Source: Arthrobacter sp. fls2-241-R2A-200
GTDB lineage: Bacteria > Actinomycetota > Actinomycetes > Actinomycetales > Micrococcaceae
Reading direction: 5' to 3'
Assembly: GCF_030209745.1 (NCBI RefSeq)
Contig: NZ_JARVRJ010000004.1
Span: 62,001 to 126,000, forward strand
Length of the DNA: 64,000 nucleotides
Shown: positions 1-8,532 of the stretch, one piece after another
Numbering within the stretch: position 1 is the stretch's first letter
How the letters are laid out: each line of letters opens with the position of its first letter
Position numbers and translations under genes: made by a program
The notes under the pieces: generated by a model
Databases searched by the model: none
Told to the model about the DNA's origin: nothing
What the model saw: the letters and a program-made list of their open reading frames with translations, nothing else

Positions 1-1367
1 TTGTTCTGGTCGACCTCCAGCAGGCGGTGTCGGAACGTCGCCGCGAACTGGCTGTTCGGGTAGAAGATGTCGATCGAGTTGATGATCGTGTCGATGGCCG
101 AGACCTTGTGGGTCGGGTGGTTCATCGAATAGATGTCGATGATCATCTTGGCGATCGTCATCGAGCCGACGTTCGGGTTCTTCTCCGTGATGTTGTCGGC
201 GGCGGCGTTGGTGAACGACAGGACGGTGATGTCGCTGGCGGGCACCCCGCAGGTCTCGAGGTACTTGATGCGCTCAAGGATCACGGTCGACTTGCCTGTG
301 CCCGCGCCGGCCTGCGTCATCACGAGCGGCTCGTGCGTGCTGAGCGCGTCGAGCTGCTGCTTGGACAGGTGCGGCGGGAAGACCGGGGCCGTGGCCGGCT
401 GGGGCGGCGTGAGGAGCTGGCCCTTCATGCGCTCCAGGTGGTCGAGGGTGTGGTTCATCAGCAGGCTGAGGTTCTGCTTGGACAGCTTCGCCGCGATCGG
501 CGCGGAGAACGTGGTGTCCAGCTGCTGGTGGATCCGGCGGTAGGCCTCCAGCGGGACGTTGTAGTTCTCCAGGTAGCGCAGCTGCACCGCGAGCATGTTC
601 AGCTGCTCCTCGGTGGGGCTGGCCGGCATGTCCTGCACGTACTGGCAGACGGTGTCCGAGATGGCCTCGGAGTCCCAGATCTGGGCCAGGCGCGTGATGC
701 GCTCGTAGATCGGGTACTCGTCCATCCAGTCGGCGAGCTTGTCGAGGTTGGTGGCACTCAACCCTGCGGCCGAGAGCACATCCTCGATGACGTCGCGGGC
801 ATTCTCTGCGGGGCTGGTGTCCCACTGCAGGAACACCGCCGCGTCGTGGTTGCCGTAGCCGATGGAGCGGGACACCGATACGGCGCGCTCGGGCTCGGCC
901 AAGCCCTGCTTGAGGAAGTAGAGCTCCAGGCGGTACTGGATCACCAGGTCACGGCGGATCTTGTCGCCGGACTTATCCTCGTACACGGTCAGGGCCTGGG
1001 GGGTCATGTCGAAGTGCACGTCCCAGGAGTTGGTCGGCGTGGCGATGTCGAGCTCGAAGCGGTCATCGACATGCGGTACCGGCAGCGTGAACGACCCGCC
1101 CGAGAGCAGGGAGCGGCGCGTGATCGGGGCCAGCGGCACCAGCGCGGTGGTGATGTCGTGGTGGGTCGAGCTCTGCTTGACCTCGATGTCGCGGTCAACC
1201 GCGTAGGCGGTGTTGGTCGCGGTGTTGATCGGCCGCAGGCTCTCATTGAGCAGGCCGGTCTTCTTGCCGGACCCGGTCAGGCGCGAGGAGAAGAACTTCG
1301 GGTCGACGGTCTTCTGGGCAGCGACGGCGGCTGCGGAAAGGTCGATGTCGTCAAGCAGAATAGGCAT
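1..1367 (-). CDS. UvrD/Rep-like SF1 helicase, C-terminus outside the window
   Basis: Open from the ATG at 1367 to the left edge, so at least 455 residues are visible and the C-terminus is missing. The first 340 or so residues are a long extension I do not recognise. It is followed by a Q-motif-like region and a Walker A loop, QAGAGTGKST, near residue 355, then a UvrD-style motif Ia, LSFTNAAADNITEK. This order is typical of ATP-dependent 3'-5' DNA helicases of the UvrD/Rep family acting in repair or replication. Start: GAAAGAC six bases before the ATG, a spacing repeated before the moxR-like gene and the primase gene. A separate promoter region with GACCATTC/GAATGGTC repeats lies upstream. Helicase call firm; substrate and role unknown. 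Confidence 0.82.
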   Translation of the reverse strand, partial: MPILLDDIDLSAAAVAAQKTVDPKFFSSRLTGSGKKTGLLNESLRPINTATNTAYAVDRDIEVKQSSTHHDITTALVPLAPITRRSLLSGGSFTLPVPHVDDRFELDIATPTNSWDVHFDMTPQALTVYEDKSGDKIRRDLVIQYRLELYFLKQGLAEPERAVSVSRSIGYGNHDAAVFLQWDTSPAENARDVIEDVLSAAGLSATNLDKLADWMDEYPIYERITRLAQIWDSEAISDTVCQYVQDMPASPTEEQLNMLAVQLRYLENYNVPLEAYRRIHQQLDTTFSAPIAAKLSKQNLSLLMNHTLDHLERMKGQLLTPPQPATAPVFPPHLSKQQLDALSTHEPLVMTQAGAGTGKSTVILERIKYLETCGVPASDITVLSFTNAAADNITEKNPNVGSMTIAKMIIDIYSMNHPTHKVSAIDTIINSIDIFYPNSQFAATFRHRLLEVDQN

Positions 1368-1695
1368 GGTGTCGTCTTTCTTCGAACGAATCAGTAGGCG
1401 GGTCGAGAGGGTTTGTCGAATGGAAGCCGCATAGACCATTCTCACAGGAGACGAATGGTCAGTCGAATGCTCGTAGACGAGCGCTTGGGTCACGGGCGCG
1501 GGCATGAGAGCGGGAGGGCTCGCCTCTGGCGACGAGCCCTCCCGCGCTCCTCTCAACCCACCCGTCAGGGGCCGTGAGGCCCCTGAATCCGGGCGCGGCG
1601 GCGTCAGCCCCGCGGACCCGGACACCGCGCGCTACCCATGCGCGCGGCGGTCAATCGCAGGCTCACCTCTTGGGTAGGCCCGGCGGGAAGCACCT
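1368..1695. other. non-coding gap with promoter region and terminator
   Basis: This 328-base gap has no convincing gene. It holds the hairpin that follows the 69-aa gene (1511-1544) and, nearer the helicase, an interrupted inverted repeat GACCATTC (1434-1441) / GAATGGTC (1453-1460). That repeat is likely an operator or promoter element for the helicase gene. Confidence 0.6.
1511..1544 (-). terminator. hairpin terminator after the 69-aa gene
   Basis: A perfect 12-bp stem, CGGGAGGGCTCG / CGAGCCCTCCCG, with a 10-base loop, lies downstream of the minus-strand gene ending at 1696. There is no clear T-tract, as is common in actinobacteria. Confidence 0.6.
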
Positions 1696-1905
1696 TCAGT
1701 CGGCGTTCCAGGGATTGGCCTTGGTGACGGACCCGGAGGGGTCCACCTCGACAAGGCCGAGCATGAGTGCGAGATCACGGCAGTCGGCCGCGTCCGCCGA
1801 GTGGGCGGAGACCAGCAGCAGTGCGTCGTCGCAGATCTGCTCGCTCCTGTCTTCGGGCTGTGCCGCACGGACTGTGCCGACGGCGGTGGTGGTCGTGGTG
1901 GTCAT
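1696..1905 (-). CDS. small hypothetical protein, 69 aa
   Basis: Unrecognised. It starts at the ATG at 1905 with an AAGGA-like site about 10 bases upstream and a Thr-rich N-terminus, and ends in KANPWNAD. It is acidic with no membrane segment. It lies alone between two hairpins, so it may be its own transcription unit downstream of the Clp-like gene. Confidence 0.55.
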   Translation of the reverse strand: MTTTTTTAVGTVRAAQPEDRSEQICDDALLLVSAHSADAADCRDLALMLGLVEVDPSGSVTKANPWNAD

Positions 1906-1952
1906 GGCAGTGACGTCCTTCTTCCTGTGTTCGAACGCGGTACGCGCACGCA

Positions 1953-1992
1953 CGAGCGCCCCCACCCCGGGTATCCGGGACAGGGGCGCTCG
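1953..1992 (-). terminator. hairpin terminator after the Clp-like ATPase gene
   Basis: A 10-bp stem, CGAGCGCCCC / GGGGCGCTCG, encloses a second small stem (CCCGG/CCGGG). It sits 20 bases past the stop codon of the double-AAA ATPase gene. Confidence 0.6.
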
Positions 1993-2012
1993 AACGCAGT
2001 GTGGTGCCGGGA

Positions 2013-3956
2013 TCAATCGACGGCCAGCGCCTCCGGCTCGTCGGAGACGGCGGCAGCGGGTGGGATGAACGCAGTCGACGCAGCCGACGCAGCCTGGGCA
2101 GCGAGCAGCCGGTCCTCGATCCACACGCGCACGGCCTTGCCGGCCGGACGCGCACCCTGGGAGTCGACGTAGGTTTCCTCGGCGACGGCACGCAGCTCGT
2201 CGTCGGGGATCGACGCGGGCAGTGTCTGGCCCAGGCGGGGCCTGGCGTCCAGGATCCGTTCGCGCTGGCGGCTGTACTCCGCCGCGAGGATCTCCCGGTA
2301 GGCCTGCTCGTCGACCGGGTTGAAACCCACGACGAGTGAGAACCGCCCGAGCAGCTCTGCGTCGAAGAACTGAGCCAGCTCCTTGGTCAGGGACCGGTGG
2401 GAGACCGCCGGCGGGGCCGAGCCGAAGCCGACCGGCTTGCGGTTCAGGGCTTCCCGCGCGGCGTTGGTCGTGCAGATCACCAGCGCCTTGGAGAAGTCCA
2501 GCACCTTGCCGTGGGCGTTGCGGATGTAGCCCTCGTCGAAGGCCGAGAGGAACAGCCGCTGCACGGCTTTGTCCGCCTTCTCGAACTCGTCGAGCAGGAT
2601 CACCCGGTGGGGGTTGGACTCGAGCGTGTCGAATGGCAGCTCGCGGTTGGAGTCCGAGCCCACGTAGCCGGGAGGTGCCCCGACGATCTTCGCGGTGTCC
2701 GAGGGAGTGTGGAACTCCGTCATGTTCAGGATGATCGGCTCGGTGCCGGTCATCTGCTCCGCAATGATCTTCGCGGTCTCGGTCTTGCCCACGCCCGAGG
2801 CTCCGGCGAGCATCCAGGTTGTCGGGGTCGACGTCGGGAACAGGTCCAGCTCCTCGCGGGCCAGGCGGTCCACGAGCTTCTCGAGCACGTCGTCCTGTCC
2901 GCGCAGGCGGCCCAGCAGGGTCGCCCGGAGGGTTGCGACGTCGAACTCCGGGCGCTGGGCGTTTCCGGTCATCAGACGCTTGGCCACGTCCAGGACGCGC
3001 TTGGTAGTCAGCGGCACCTGCGGGATCGACCGCAAGGTGTTCACGAGTGCCGTGTCTCCGGCTGCCTCGGCCTGGACGATGAGCTTCTTCTGCTCCAGCA
3101 CACGGTCGGCCATCGCCCGGTCCAGCAGCGTGATGGCGCTGTCGGGGCGGTGCTGCCCGGCACGGGAATTCTCCTCCGCGATCCGGACCGTCTCCGCCAG
3201 GACATCGTCGGAGACCGCGATCTGGTGGCGGTAGTGCGCCACCAGGCCCGGCCGGACGCTGCCGAGCACCGTGAGGGTTTGCTCGACGGTCAGTTCGTCG
3301 ACGATGAGCGGGGTGAAGCGCCGCGCGAAGGCAGGGTCGTCGTCGAAGGCCCGGGACTCGGTGGAGGTGGTGGCACCGATGACGCGCATGTCGCCGCGGG
3401 CCAGGGCAGGCTTGAGCACCTGCGAGACCTTTCGCAGCACTGAGTCGGTGTGGGAGGTGGATCCACCGGTGATCTGGTGGATCTCGTCCATGAACAGGAT
3501 GACCTTGTTCTTGGGGTCTGAGGCGAAGTCGATGACGGTCTGGACCTTCTCCTCCAGCTGCCCGACGATGCCGGAGCCGGCGACGAGGTTGGTGATGGGC
3601 AGCTCGTAGACGGTGAAGCCCTTGAGCTGGTCCGGGATGAGGGTGTCGCCCAGGGCGATCCGGCGGGCGATGTCCTCGACGATCCGGGTCTTACCAACGC
3701 CGGCGGAGCCCTTCAGGAGCACGTTCGGCTTGTTCCGGCTGATCAGGACGGAGAGGACCTGCTCGATGAGCGCGTCGCGGAACATCGTCGGGTCGGCGTT
3801 CTTGAACTTCTCGTTGTAGTCGACGAGGAGCTCCTTGACGGCGTCGTCGGACTGGCCGCTCTGGCTGGGGATGCCGCCCATGCGCGGGAAGCTCGGAGGC
3901 GTGCCGCCGCTGTTCGTGTCGTCGTCGGAGCCCGACGTGAAGTTGTTGAGGCCCAT
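2013..3956 (-). CDS. ClpA/ClpB-like double AAA+ ATPase
   Basis: 647 aa with two AAA+ modules. The first has Walker A GSAGVGKT (about 83-90) and Walker B ILFMDEIHQ (about 150). The second has Walker A GASGVGKT (about 385-392) and Walker B LLDEFEK (about 455), followed by a ClpB/C-like sensor and C-domain region. It lacks the N-terminal Clp_N repeats and starts with a short Gly/Ser/Asp-rich tail. Such Hsp100 machines unfold or remodel proteins; partner and substrate are unknown. Start: AGGAGGG eight bases before the ATG at 3956. It stands next to a VWA and a MoxR gene, each followed by a hairpin, suggesting a remodelling module of three ATPase-related proteins. Fold call firm; function inferred. 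Confidence 0.88.
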   Translation of the reverse strand: MGLNNFTSGSDDDTNSGGTPPSFPRMGGIPSQSGQSDDAVKELLVDYNEKFKNADPTMFRDALIEQVLSVLISRNKPNVLLKGSAGVGKTRIVEDIARRIALGDTLIPDQLKGFTVYELPITNLVAGSGIVGQLEEKVQTVIDFASDPKNKVILFMDEIHQITGGSTSHTDSVLRKVSQVLKPALARGDMRVIGATTSTESRAFDDDPAFARRFTPLIVDELTVEQTLTVLGSVRPGLVAHYRHQIAVSDDVLAETVRIAEENSRAGQHRPDSAITLLDRAMADRVLEQKKLIVQAEAAGDTALVNTLRSIPQVPLTTKRVLDVAKRLMTGNAQRPEFDVATLRATLLGRLRGQDDVLEKLVDRLAREELDLFPTSTPTTWMLAGASGVGKTETAKIIAEQMTGTEPIILNMTEFHTPSDTAKIVGAPPGYVGSDSNRELPFDTLESNPHRVILLDEFEKADKAVQRLFLSAFDEGYIRNAHGKVLDFSKALVICTTNAAREALNRKPVGFGSAPPAVSHRSLTKELAQFFDAELLGRFSLVVGFNPVDEQAYREILAAEYSRQRERILDARPRLGQTLPASIPDDELRAVAEETYVDSQGARPAGKAVRVWIEDRLLAAQAASAASTAFIPPAAAVSDEPEALAVD

Positions 3957-4049
3957 CGCGGGTCCCTCCTTCGGTGGGGTTCGCCGGGCGGCGCGCTGGG
4001 TGGGCGCGCCGGGATGCCCGGCAGGGTTACGGGTAGGTCTGAGGGAGGA

Positions 4050-4084
4050 GGAGACGCCGGCCGGTTCGGCCGGTCGGCGTCTCC
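4050..4084 (-). terminator. hairpin terminator after the VWA gene
   Basis: GGAGACGCCG pairs with CGGCGTCTCC and encloses a CCGG-TTCG-rich inner stem, 20 bases after the VWA stop codon. Confidence 0.65.
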
Positions 4085-4103
4085 CCTGTGGCCGGGAGCA
4101 GGA

Positions 4104-5795
4104 TCAGAGGACCATGCCCAGCAGCTTCTGCCGGATGCTCGGGTCGATGTGCTGCATGCCGTTCGCGTACGCCTCGGCGGAACGGACCATGTACTTCCAG
4201 TCCATGGCCGAGCACGGGGCGTAGTAGAGGTTCGGCGGGTGCTCCTCGCGTCTCGAGGGCGGAGACCACTCGAAGTCGGTGATCATCAGCGACAGCCGGC
4301 GCTTGCGCACCGGGGAGGCGTTGATGTAGTCCCACACCTGCTTGAACTCGGTGCCGCCGGTGACCTTGGGCACCTTCCGGAACTCCTGCCAGATCTGCCG
4401 CGTCGACTTGTTCTCGACCTTCAGCAGCGTCTCCTGGGAGAGCATGTGGCTGAAGGAGTTGAAGTACAGGTTGACGTTGAGCTTCTTGGCGATCCGGATG
4501 AGCATCAGCACCGCCTCCTGGTAGTTCTCCTCGGAGATCGACCCGGAGGTGTCGATGAAGACGTGCAGGTCGGGCATGTACTGCACCGAGGTGATCCGGC
4601 CCGGCTTGTTGAAGTCGTCCGGGTTGCGGCGGTTGGCCTTGAGGAAGGTCGTCTTCGTCGTCCGGTAGACGTTCTGGGACTTGTTGACCTTGCCCATGCG
4701 CTTGAGCACCCGGGTGATGTCCTTGAACAGGTCCAGCTTCGTGGGCGGGGCCTTGCGGAACTTCACCTGGGCCGAGCGCGAGCCCGGCTGTCCCGGCTGC
4801 TGCCGTGCGCCCATGGCAGCGGCCCTGGCAGCTGCTCGCGGGAGCGAGGTCAGCTTGGACAGCGCGGCGTTGGAGACGACTTTCACGGGTGAGGCGAGGG
4901 ACTGGTTGATGAGGTTCCACTCCCCCGTTACCTTCGCGGCGGTGGCGCGGGCGTGGGCCTCGACATTGACCAGGACCAGCGACCGCGGGCAGAACAGCTC
5001 CCCGACGGTAAACGGCATGATGCCGGTGTCGAGGGCGGCCGCGCCTGTTGAGGCGGCCTTGCGCTGCTGGTCGACGTAAGTCATCAGCATGCGGATGACC
5101 AGCCGGGCGAAAGAGAACTCGTCGTTGCCGTCGGAGTCGTCCTTGCGCAGCAGCAGCGATTCGGTCAGCCCCTTGAGCGAGAGGTTCGCAAAGTCGTTCA
5201 GCAGCCGGAGGGTGTCCGCCGGCATCGCGTTCGCGCCGGCCATCGTCTGCACCTGCTGGTTCAGCCAGATCTTGAAGCCGTCGAACGCGGCAGAGGACTG
5301 GAACCAGTACCCGAGGGTATTCGGGTGGTAGGTGTAGGCGACGGAGGCGAAGAAGGCGCTCTCGTCGGCGGAGCCTGCGAGCAGGCCCTTGGCCGCGGGG
5401 ATGACATCGTTCTGGGCTGAGTACAGGACCCGGGCTGACGGCGCGGGCCACTTGTTCTGCTGCCCGGCCTGGACAGCGAACAGTTCGCCCACCGGCAGGG
5501 GCGTGCCCTGGTCATAGCTGACCATGGTCTGCCCGAGCAGCGCCTTGGCGTTCTTCTCGGCGGCCGGGTCCATCGTCTCGCCGAGGCAGCGCATGACGAT
5601 GTCCAGGACGTCGCCGGTGATGCCGTGGCCCGAGCCGTCGACGATGCTCGCCGGAGCGCTGGGGTTCAGCGGCTCCAGCAGCGGGTCGACCAGGACCTTC
5701 TGGATGGCCGGTATGGGGTCGTAGTCGCCCGTGCACGAGATCGTGTGCAGGGCGTCGAGCACCGCCGGCTTCTGGTTCGTGACGGTGATCGTCAT
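4104..5795 (-). CDS. VWA-domain protein paired with the MoxR ATPase
   Basis: 563 aa. The C-terminal half is a von Willebrand A domain with the metal-site motif DTSGS near residue 414, a central hydrophobic strand ending ITDFEW, and a conserved TGGTEF stretch matching the VWA Thr loop. The N-terminal 350 residues are helical and unassigned. The architecture resembles CobT/BatA-like or phage VWA proteins that work with MoxR AAA+ ATPases, typically to insert metal or remodel a complex. The MoxR gene is immediately upstream in the same orientation, separated by a hairpin. Start at the ATG at 5795 (MTITVTNQ). No signal peptide or membrane segment, so cytosolic. VWA and pairing are firm; target unknown. 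Confidence 0.85.
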   Translation of the reverse strand: MTITVTNQKPAVLDALHTISCTGDYDPIPAIQKVLVDPLLEPLNPSAPASIVDGSGHGITGDVLDIVMRCLGETMDPAAEKNAKALLGQTMVSYDQGTPLPVGELFAVQAGQQNKWPAPSARVLYSAQNDVIPAAKGLLAGSADESAFFASVAYTYHPNTLGYWFQSSAAFDGFKIWLNQQVQTMAGANAMPADTLRLLNDFANLSLKGLTESLLLRKDDSDGNDEFSFARLVIRMLMTYVDQQRKAASTGAAALDTGIMPFTVGELFCPRSLVLVNVEAHARATAAKVTGEWNLINQSLASPVKVVSNAALSKLTSLPRAAARAAAMGARQQPGQPGSRSAQVKFRKAPPTKLDLFKDITRVLKRMGKVNKSQNVYRTTKTTFLKANRRNPDDFNKPGRITSVQYMPDLHVFIDTSGSISEENYQEAVLMLIRIAKKLNVNLYFNSFSHMLSQETLLKVENKSTRQIWQEFRKVPKVTGGTEFKQVWDYINASPVRKRRLSLMITDFEWSPPSRREEHPPNLYYAPCSAMDWKYMVRSAEAYANGMQHIDPSIRQKLLGMVL

Positions 5796-5840
5796 CGTGG
5801 TCTCCTAATGCGGTCTGAGGTGACTGGTGTCGTGGGATGG

Positions 5841-5878
5841 CGGGGGACGCTCCGGAACGGAGCCGGTGGCGTCCCCCG
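5841..5878 (-). terminator. hairpin terminator after the MoxR-like gene
   Basis: A 10-bp stem, CGGGGGACGC / GCGTCCCCCG, about 20 bases past the stop of the MoxR-like gene. Confidence 0.65.
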
Positions 5879-5898
5879 CCGCCCGGTGCCGGGTCGGC

Positions 5899-7143
5899 TC
5901 AGAGGAAGGCCGACAGGGACGGCTTGACCGCGGCCACGATCGGCGAGTCGACCTCGAGGAAGGCCTCCAGGTTCTGCCGGTCGAACTGCCCGGTCGTCAC
6001 CAGCTCGAACAGGGTGCGCGTGTGCTCCGGCTCAATCTGGATGGCGGCCTGCGCCAGCTGCTCGATGAGGCGCGAGTTGTCCTCCTTCTCCTTCATCGCG
6101 TAGAGCAGCGAGCCGGAGACCTCGTTCTGGGTCAGGCCCGAGATCTGCGCGGCAAGGTCGGTGACCGTGCCCGCGGACTTGAGGGTCGTGTAGCAGTTCG
6201 GCTTGGGCACATTGACGCGGTTGTGTGCGGGGCCGCCCGAGTTCGATGCGAGGTCTTCGGCGATAACCGCCACGAGCTGGGTGGTGAACATGGTGTCGCC
6301 GGTGAAGGCCTCGATCGCCTCGTTGAGCAGCGAGGTGTCGCGGCCGCCGATCTGGACCGGGGTCGCCAGGTGGCTTGCCAGCTCCTGGCGGTCGACGCGG
6401 TTCAGCCACCGGGAGAGGTGGTCGATGGTGCGCGGCGTGGTGAGCTGGTTCATCTCCTCGCCGCCGTCGAACAGCTCGGCCATGGTGACGTTGCCGTCGT
6501 CATCGTCGTCATCGCGGCCGTCGGCCACGATGGAGTTCGGCGTCGACTTCTGGAAGATGAGTCCGGGGTGCTGGGTGAGGACTTTCTTCACCCAGGGGTT
6601 GAGCGCGTCTCCGAGGACGGACATGAGGGTTGTCGCATCGGGCTCGACGTGGAAGATCGCGAAGCGCGACAGCGAGGCCTCGTCGAGAGTCGTGACGTTG
6701 CCCTTGTCGTTGCCCGCCACGATGAGGCGCACGTTCTCCGGCAGTTCGATGTGGCCCATGCGCCGCAGGGTCACCAGGGTGAGCGCGCCGGAGGTCACGT
6801 CGGAGGTCGTGCGGTTGATCTCGTCGAGGAAGAGGATCGGCCACTCGCGCGGGTTCTCCAGCGCGTAGTCGATGCACTCCTGAATGACCTGGTGCGGGTA
6901 AAAGACCTGCTTGTAGGACTGTGTCCCGTCGGTCTTCTCGTAGGGCACCAGGCGCGCGCCGGTGAGGTCGGCCTTGTCGGCGAGCTGGTTGCAGGGCAGG
7001 ACGAAGGCTTTGGTGCCCATCGAGTAGGCGAGGGCCTCGACGAAGGAGGACTTGCCGATGCCGGGCTCGCCCATGAGCGCGGGCGTGGCCCCGACCTCGA
7101 GGGACTGCTGGATCAGAGTCGTCAGGGTGTCGTTGAACTTCAT
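5899..7143 (-). CDS. MoxR-family AAA+ ATPase
   Basis: 414 aa. Walker A GEPGIGKS at 25-32, Walker B LFLDEINR near 100, sensor 1 VAGND, and an Asp/acidic run (DDDDDGN) in a mid-protein insertion. This is the MoxR pattern of a compact AAA+ core reaching the N-terminus. MoxR proteins act as chaperone ATPases with VWA partners, and the next gene downstream encodes one. The start chosen is the ATG at 7143 because the Walker A spacing then fits the family and GAAAGAC lies six bases upstream; longer in-frame extensions are low-complexity. Cytosolic. Confident family call; cellular target unknown. Confidence 0.88.
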   Translation of the reverse strand: MKFNDTLTTLIQQSLEVGATPALMGEPGIGKSSFVEALAYSMGTKAFVLPCNQLADKADLTGARLVPYEKTDGTQSYKQVFYPHQVIQECIDYALENPREWPILFLDEINRTTSDVTSGALTLVTLRRMGHIELPENVRLIVAGNDKGNVTTLDEASLSRFAIFHVEPDATTLMSVLGDALNPWVKKVLTQHPGLIFQKSTPNSIVADGRDDDDDDGNVTMAELFDGGEEMNQLTTPRTIDHLSRWLNRVDRQELASHLATPVQIGGRDTSLLNEAIEAFTGDTMFTTQLVAVIAEDLASNSGGPAHNRVNVPKPNCYTTLKSAGTVTDLAAQISGLTQNEVSGSLLYAMKEKEDNSRLIEQLAQAAIQIEPEHTRTLFELVTTGQFDRQNLEAFLEVDSPIVAAVKPSLSAFL

Positions 7144-7262
7144 GGGAATGTCTTTCTGGTCGTGGGTGAGCTGTGAGCAGGTGAGACGGGAGACGGACCC
7201 ACGGCAGGGCTGAGCGCCGTACGGGACATGTCGGAAGCAGGGCCACAAGGCCCGGTGACGGG

Positions 7263-7319
7263 GGCGGTCGGGCTCAGAAGCCCACCGCCTCCCCATCCCC
7301 GATCGGGCTCCGCCCGATC
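7263..7319 (-). terminator. two adjacent hairpins after the primase-like gene
   Basis: One hairpin pairs GATCGGGC (7301-7308) with GCCCGATC (7312-7319). Just beyond it lies GGCGG..GGGCT/AGCCC..CCGCC (7263-7289). Both lie downstream of the stop at 7364 and form a double terminator. Confidence 0.6.
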
Positions 7320-7363
7320 CAGTCCTTGTTCCACCGCCAAACCGATGGGCAACCCCCGAAGGT

Positions 7364-8395
7364 TCACCCCGCCTCGGCGGAGGCTTCCCGTGCCGCCACC
7401 AAGGCAGCGGCACGGTCCAGCAGGAACGGCCTGCCGTTGCGCATCTGGGCGTGCTTGGGCCGAGGCTCGATCACCGCCAGCGAGGTCTTGTACAGCAGCC
7501 AGGCCTCGTCACCGGAGGAGAACTGCGCGCCGAAGGACCGGTAGGTGCGCAACGGCAGCTGCATGCCGGTGTAGAGGACACCCAGGACGGAGAACTCCCA
7601 GCGGGAGCGGTCGTTGTCGAAGTCCTCGGGCGTCTTCAGCCGGTCGCGGGAGCCGGCGAGTGTCTGCTCGACGATGGCCTCGGCGTACGGGATGTCGGGC
7701 ATTTCGCCGTCGGTGCCGACGGCGGTCGAGGGGATGCTGATGCTTGGCTTGGCCTTGGCGGCGAGGTCTGCATACAGGTCCGCCACCGAAGAGAACCGGT
7801 CGGAGGCTGGTCGCGCCGCAACGTGTTCGACGATCCGCTGCGGCACCGGGTTGCGGGTGAACGTGCACCAATGGTCCAGGAGGATCTCGTACCAGCCGTG
7901 CTCCTCGCGCAGGACGCGCTTGTCAGCGGCGATCGGGAAGTCGTGGAGGTTGGCAGGCAGCGGGGCGACCAGGTGGAAGCCCCGGCCCGACATCGACAGC
8001 TCCGAGTACAGGATTCCGGGCAGGCGCAGGATGTCTGCGGCCACGTCCGGCGGGCAACCGGGCTCGACGTCGATCACGATCAGACCGTCGGAGGGGGCCT
8101 GCAGGTAGAAGGCAGCGTTCGCCGCGTTCGGCAGTGTGTCGGCCAGCTGGTCGAGGGTGAGCAGGCAGGTCGCGTCCAGGGCGAAAGCTCCGCGCAGGGG
8201 GCCTGCGTGGCGGCAGCCCGGATTGCAGCCGTCGAGCAGGTGCCGCACATCGATCGGTGCCTTGCGGCCGGAGTCCTCGTCGTCGAGCTCGCCGAGCCGG
8301 CCGGAGATGGTCCAGCGGCAGGCGGTCGCCAGGGCGCGAATCGCGGGGTTGTCATAGAAGCTGGGGAAGATCGCGCGGGGATCGACGGCGGTCAC
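7364..8395 (-). CDS. putative archaeo-eukaryotic-type (AEP) primase/polymerase
   Basis: 343 aa from a GTG at 8395 with AAGAAGG seven bases upstream. Residues 106-111, IVIDVE, supply an acidic D-x-E pair, and SGRGFH at 136-141 matches the s-x-H motif of AEP prim-pol domains. A CNPGC..H cluster lies near 57-63. The C-terminal half (about 225-343) is helical, as in phage and plasmid primases. AEP proteins make primers or fill gaps; here it could prime or repair element DNA alongside the D5-like primase at 34-36 kb. I see only two of the three usual motifs clearly, so the assignment is probable, not certain. It could instead be an inactive relative. Confidence 0.6.
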   Translation of the reverse strand: MTAVDPRAIFPSFYDNPAIRALATACRWTISGRLGELDDEDSGRKAPIDVRHLLDGCNPGCRHAGPLRGAFALDATCLLTLDQLADTLPNAANAAFYLQAPSDGLIVIDVEPGCPPDVAADILRLPGILYSELSMSGRGFHLVAPLPANLHDFPIAADKRVLREEHGWYEILLDHWCTFTRNPVPQRIVEHVAARPASDRFSSVADLYADLAAKAKPSISIPSTAVGTDGEMPDIPYAEAIVEQTLAGSRDRLKTPEDFDNDRSRWEFSVLGVLYTGMQLPLRTYRSFGAQFSSGDEAWLLYKTSLAVIEPRPKHAQMRNGRPFLLDRAAALVAAREASAEAG

Positions 8396-8456
8396 ATCAA
8401 TGCCTTCTTGTCGGGAGCGGATGAAAACAGGGCCGGGTTGCACTCTGGCCCTGAAA

Positions 8457-8501
8457 GACGAGACCCCCGTACGGCATGGATGCCTGCACGGGGGTCTCGT
8501 C
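8457..8501 (-). terminator. strong hairpin terminator after the 318-aa gene
   Basis: A perfect 14-bp stem, GACGAGACCCCCGT / ACGGGGGTCTCGTC, with a 17-base loop, just past the stop at 8533. Confidence 0.75.
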
Positions 8502-8532
8502 TGGGGGTTCGGTCGGTCGGATCGGCCTTGGA

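Noticed and set aside
27..1397. Long plus-strand open frames opposite the helicase and, in general, opposite almost every large gene
   Set aside because: They arise from GC-rich third positions of the real minus-strand genes, have Arg/Gly/His-rich composition, and no ribosome sites or recognisable domains.
4104..7143. A cobalt chelatase (CobST) or gas-vesicle operon from the MoxR/VWA pair
   Set aside because: No CobN, cobalamin or gas-vesicle genes accompany it, and the neighbours are DNA-replication proteins.
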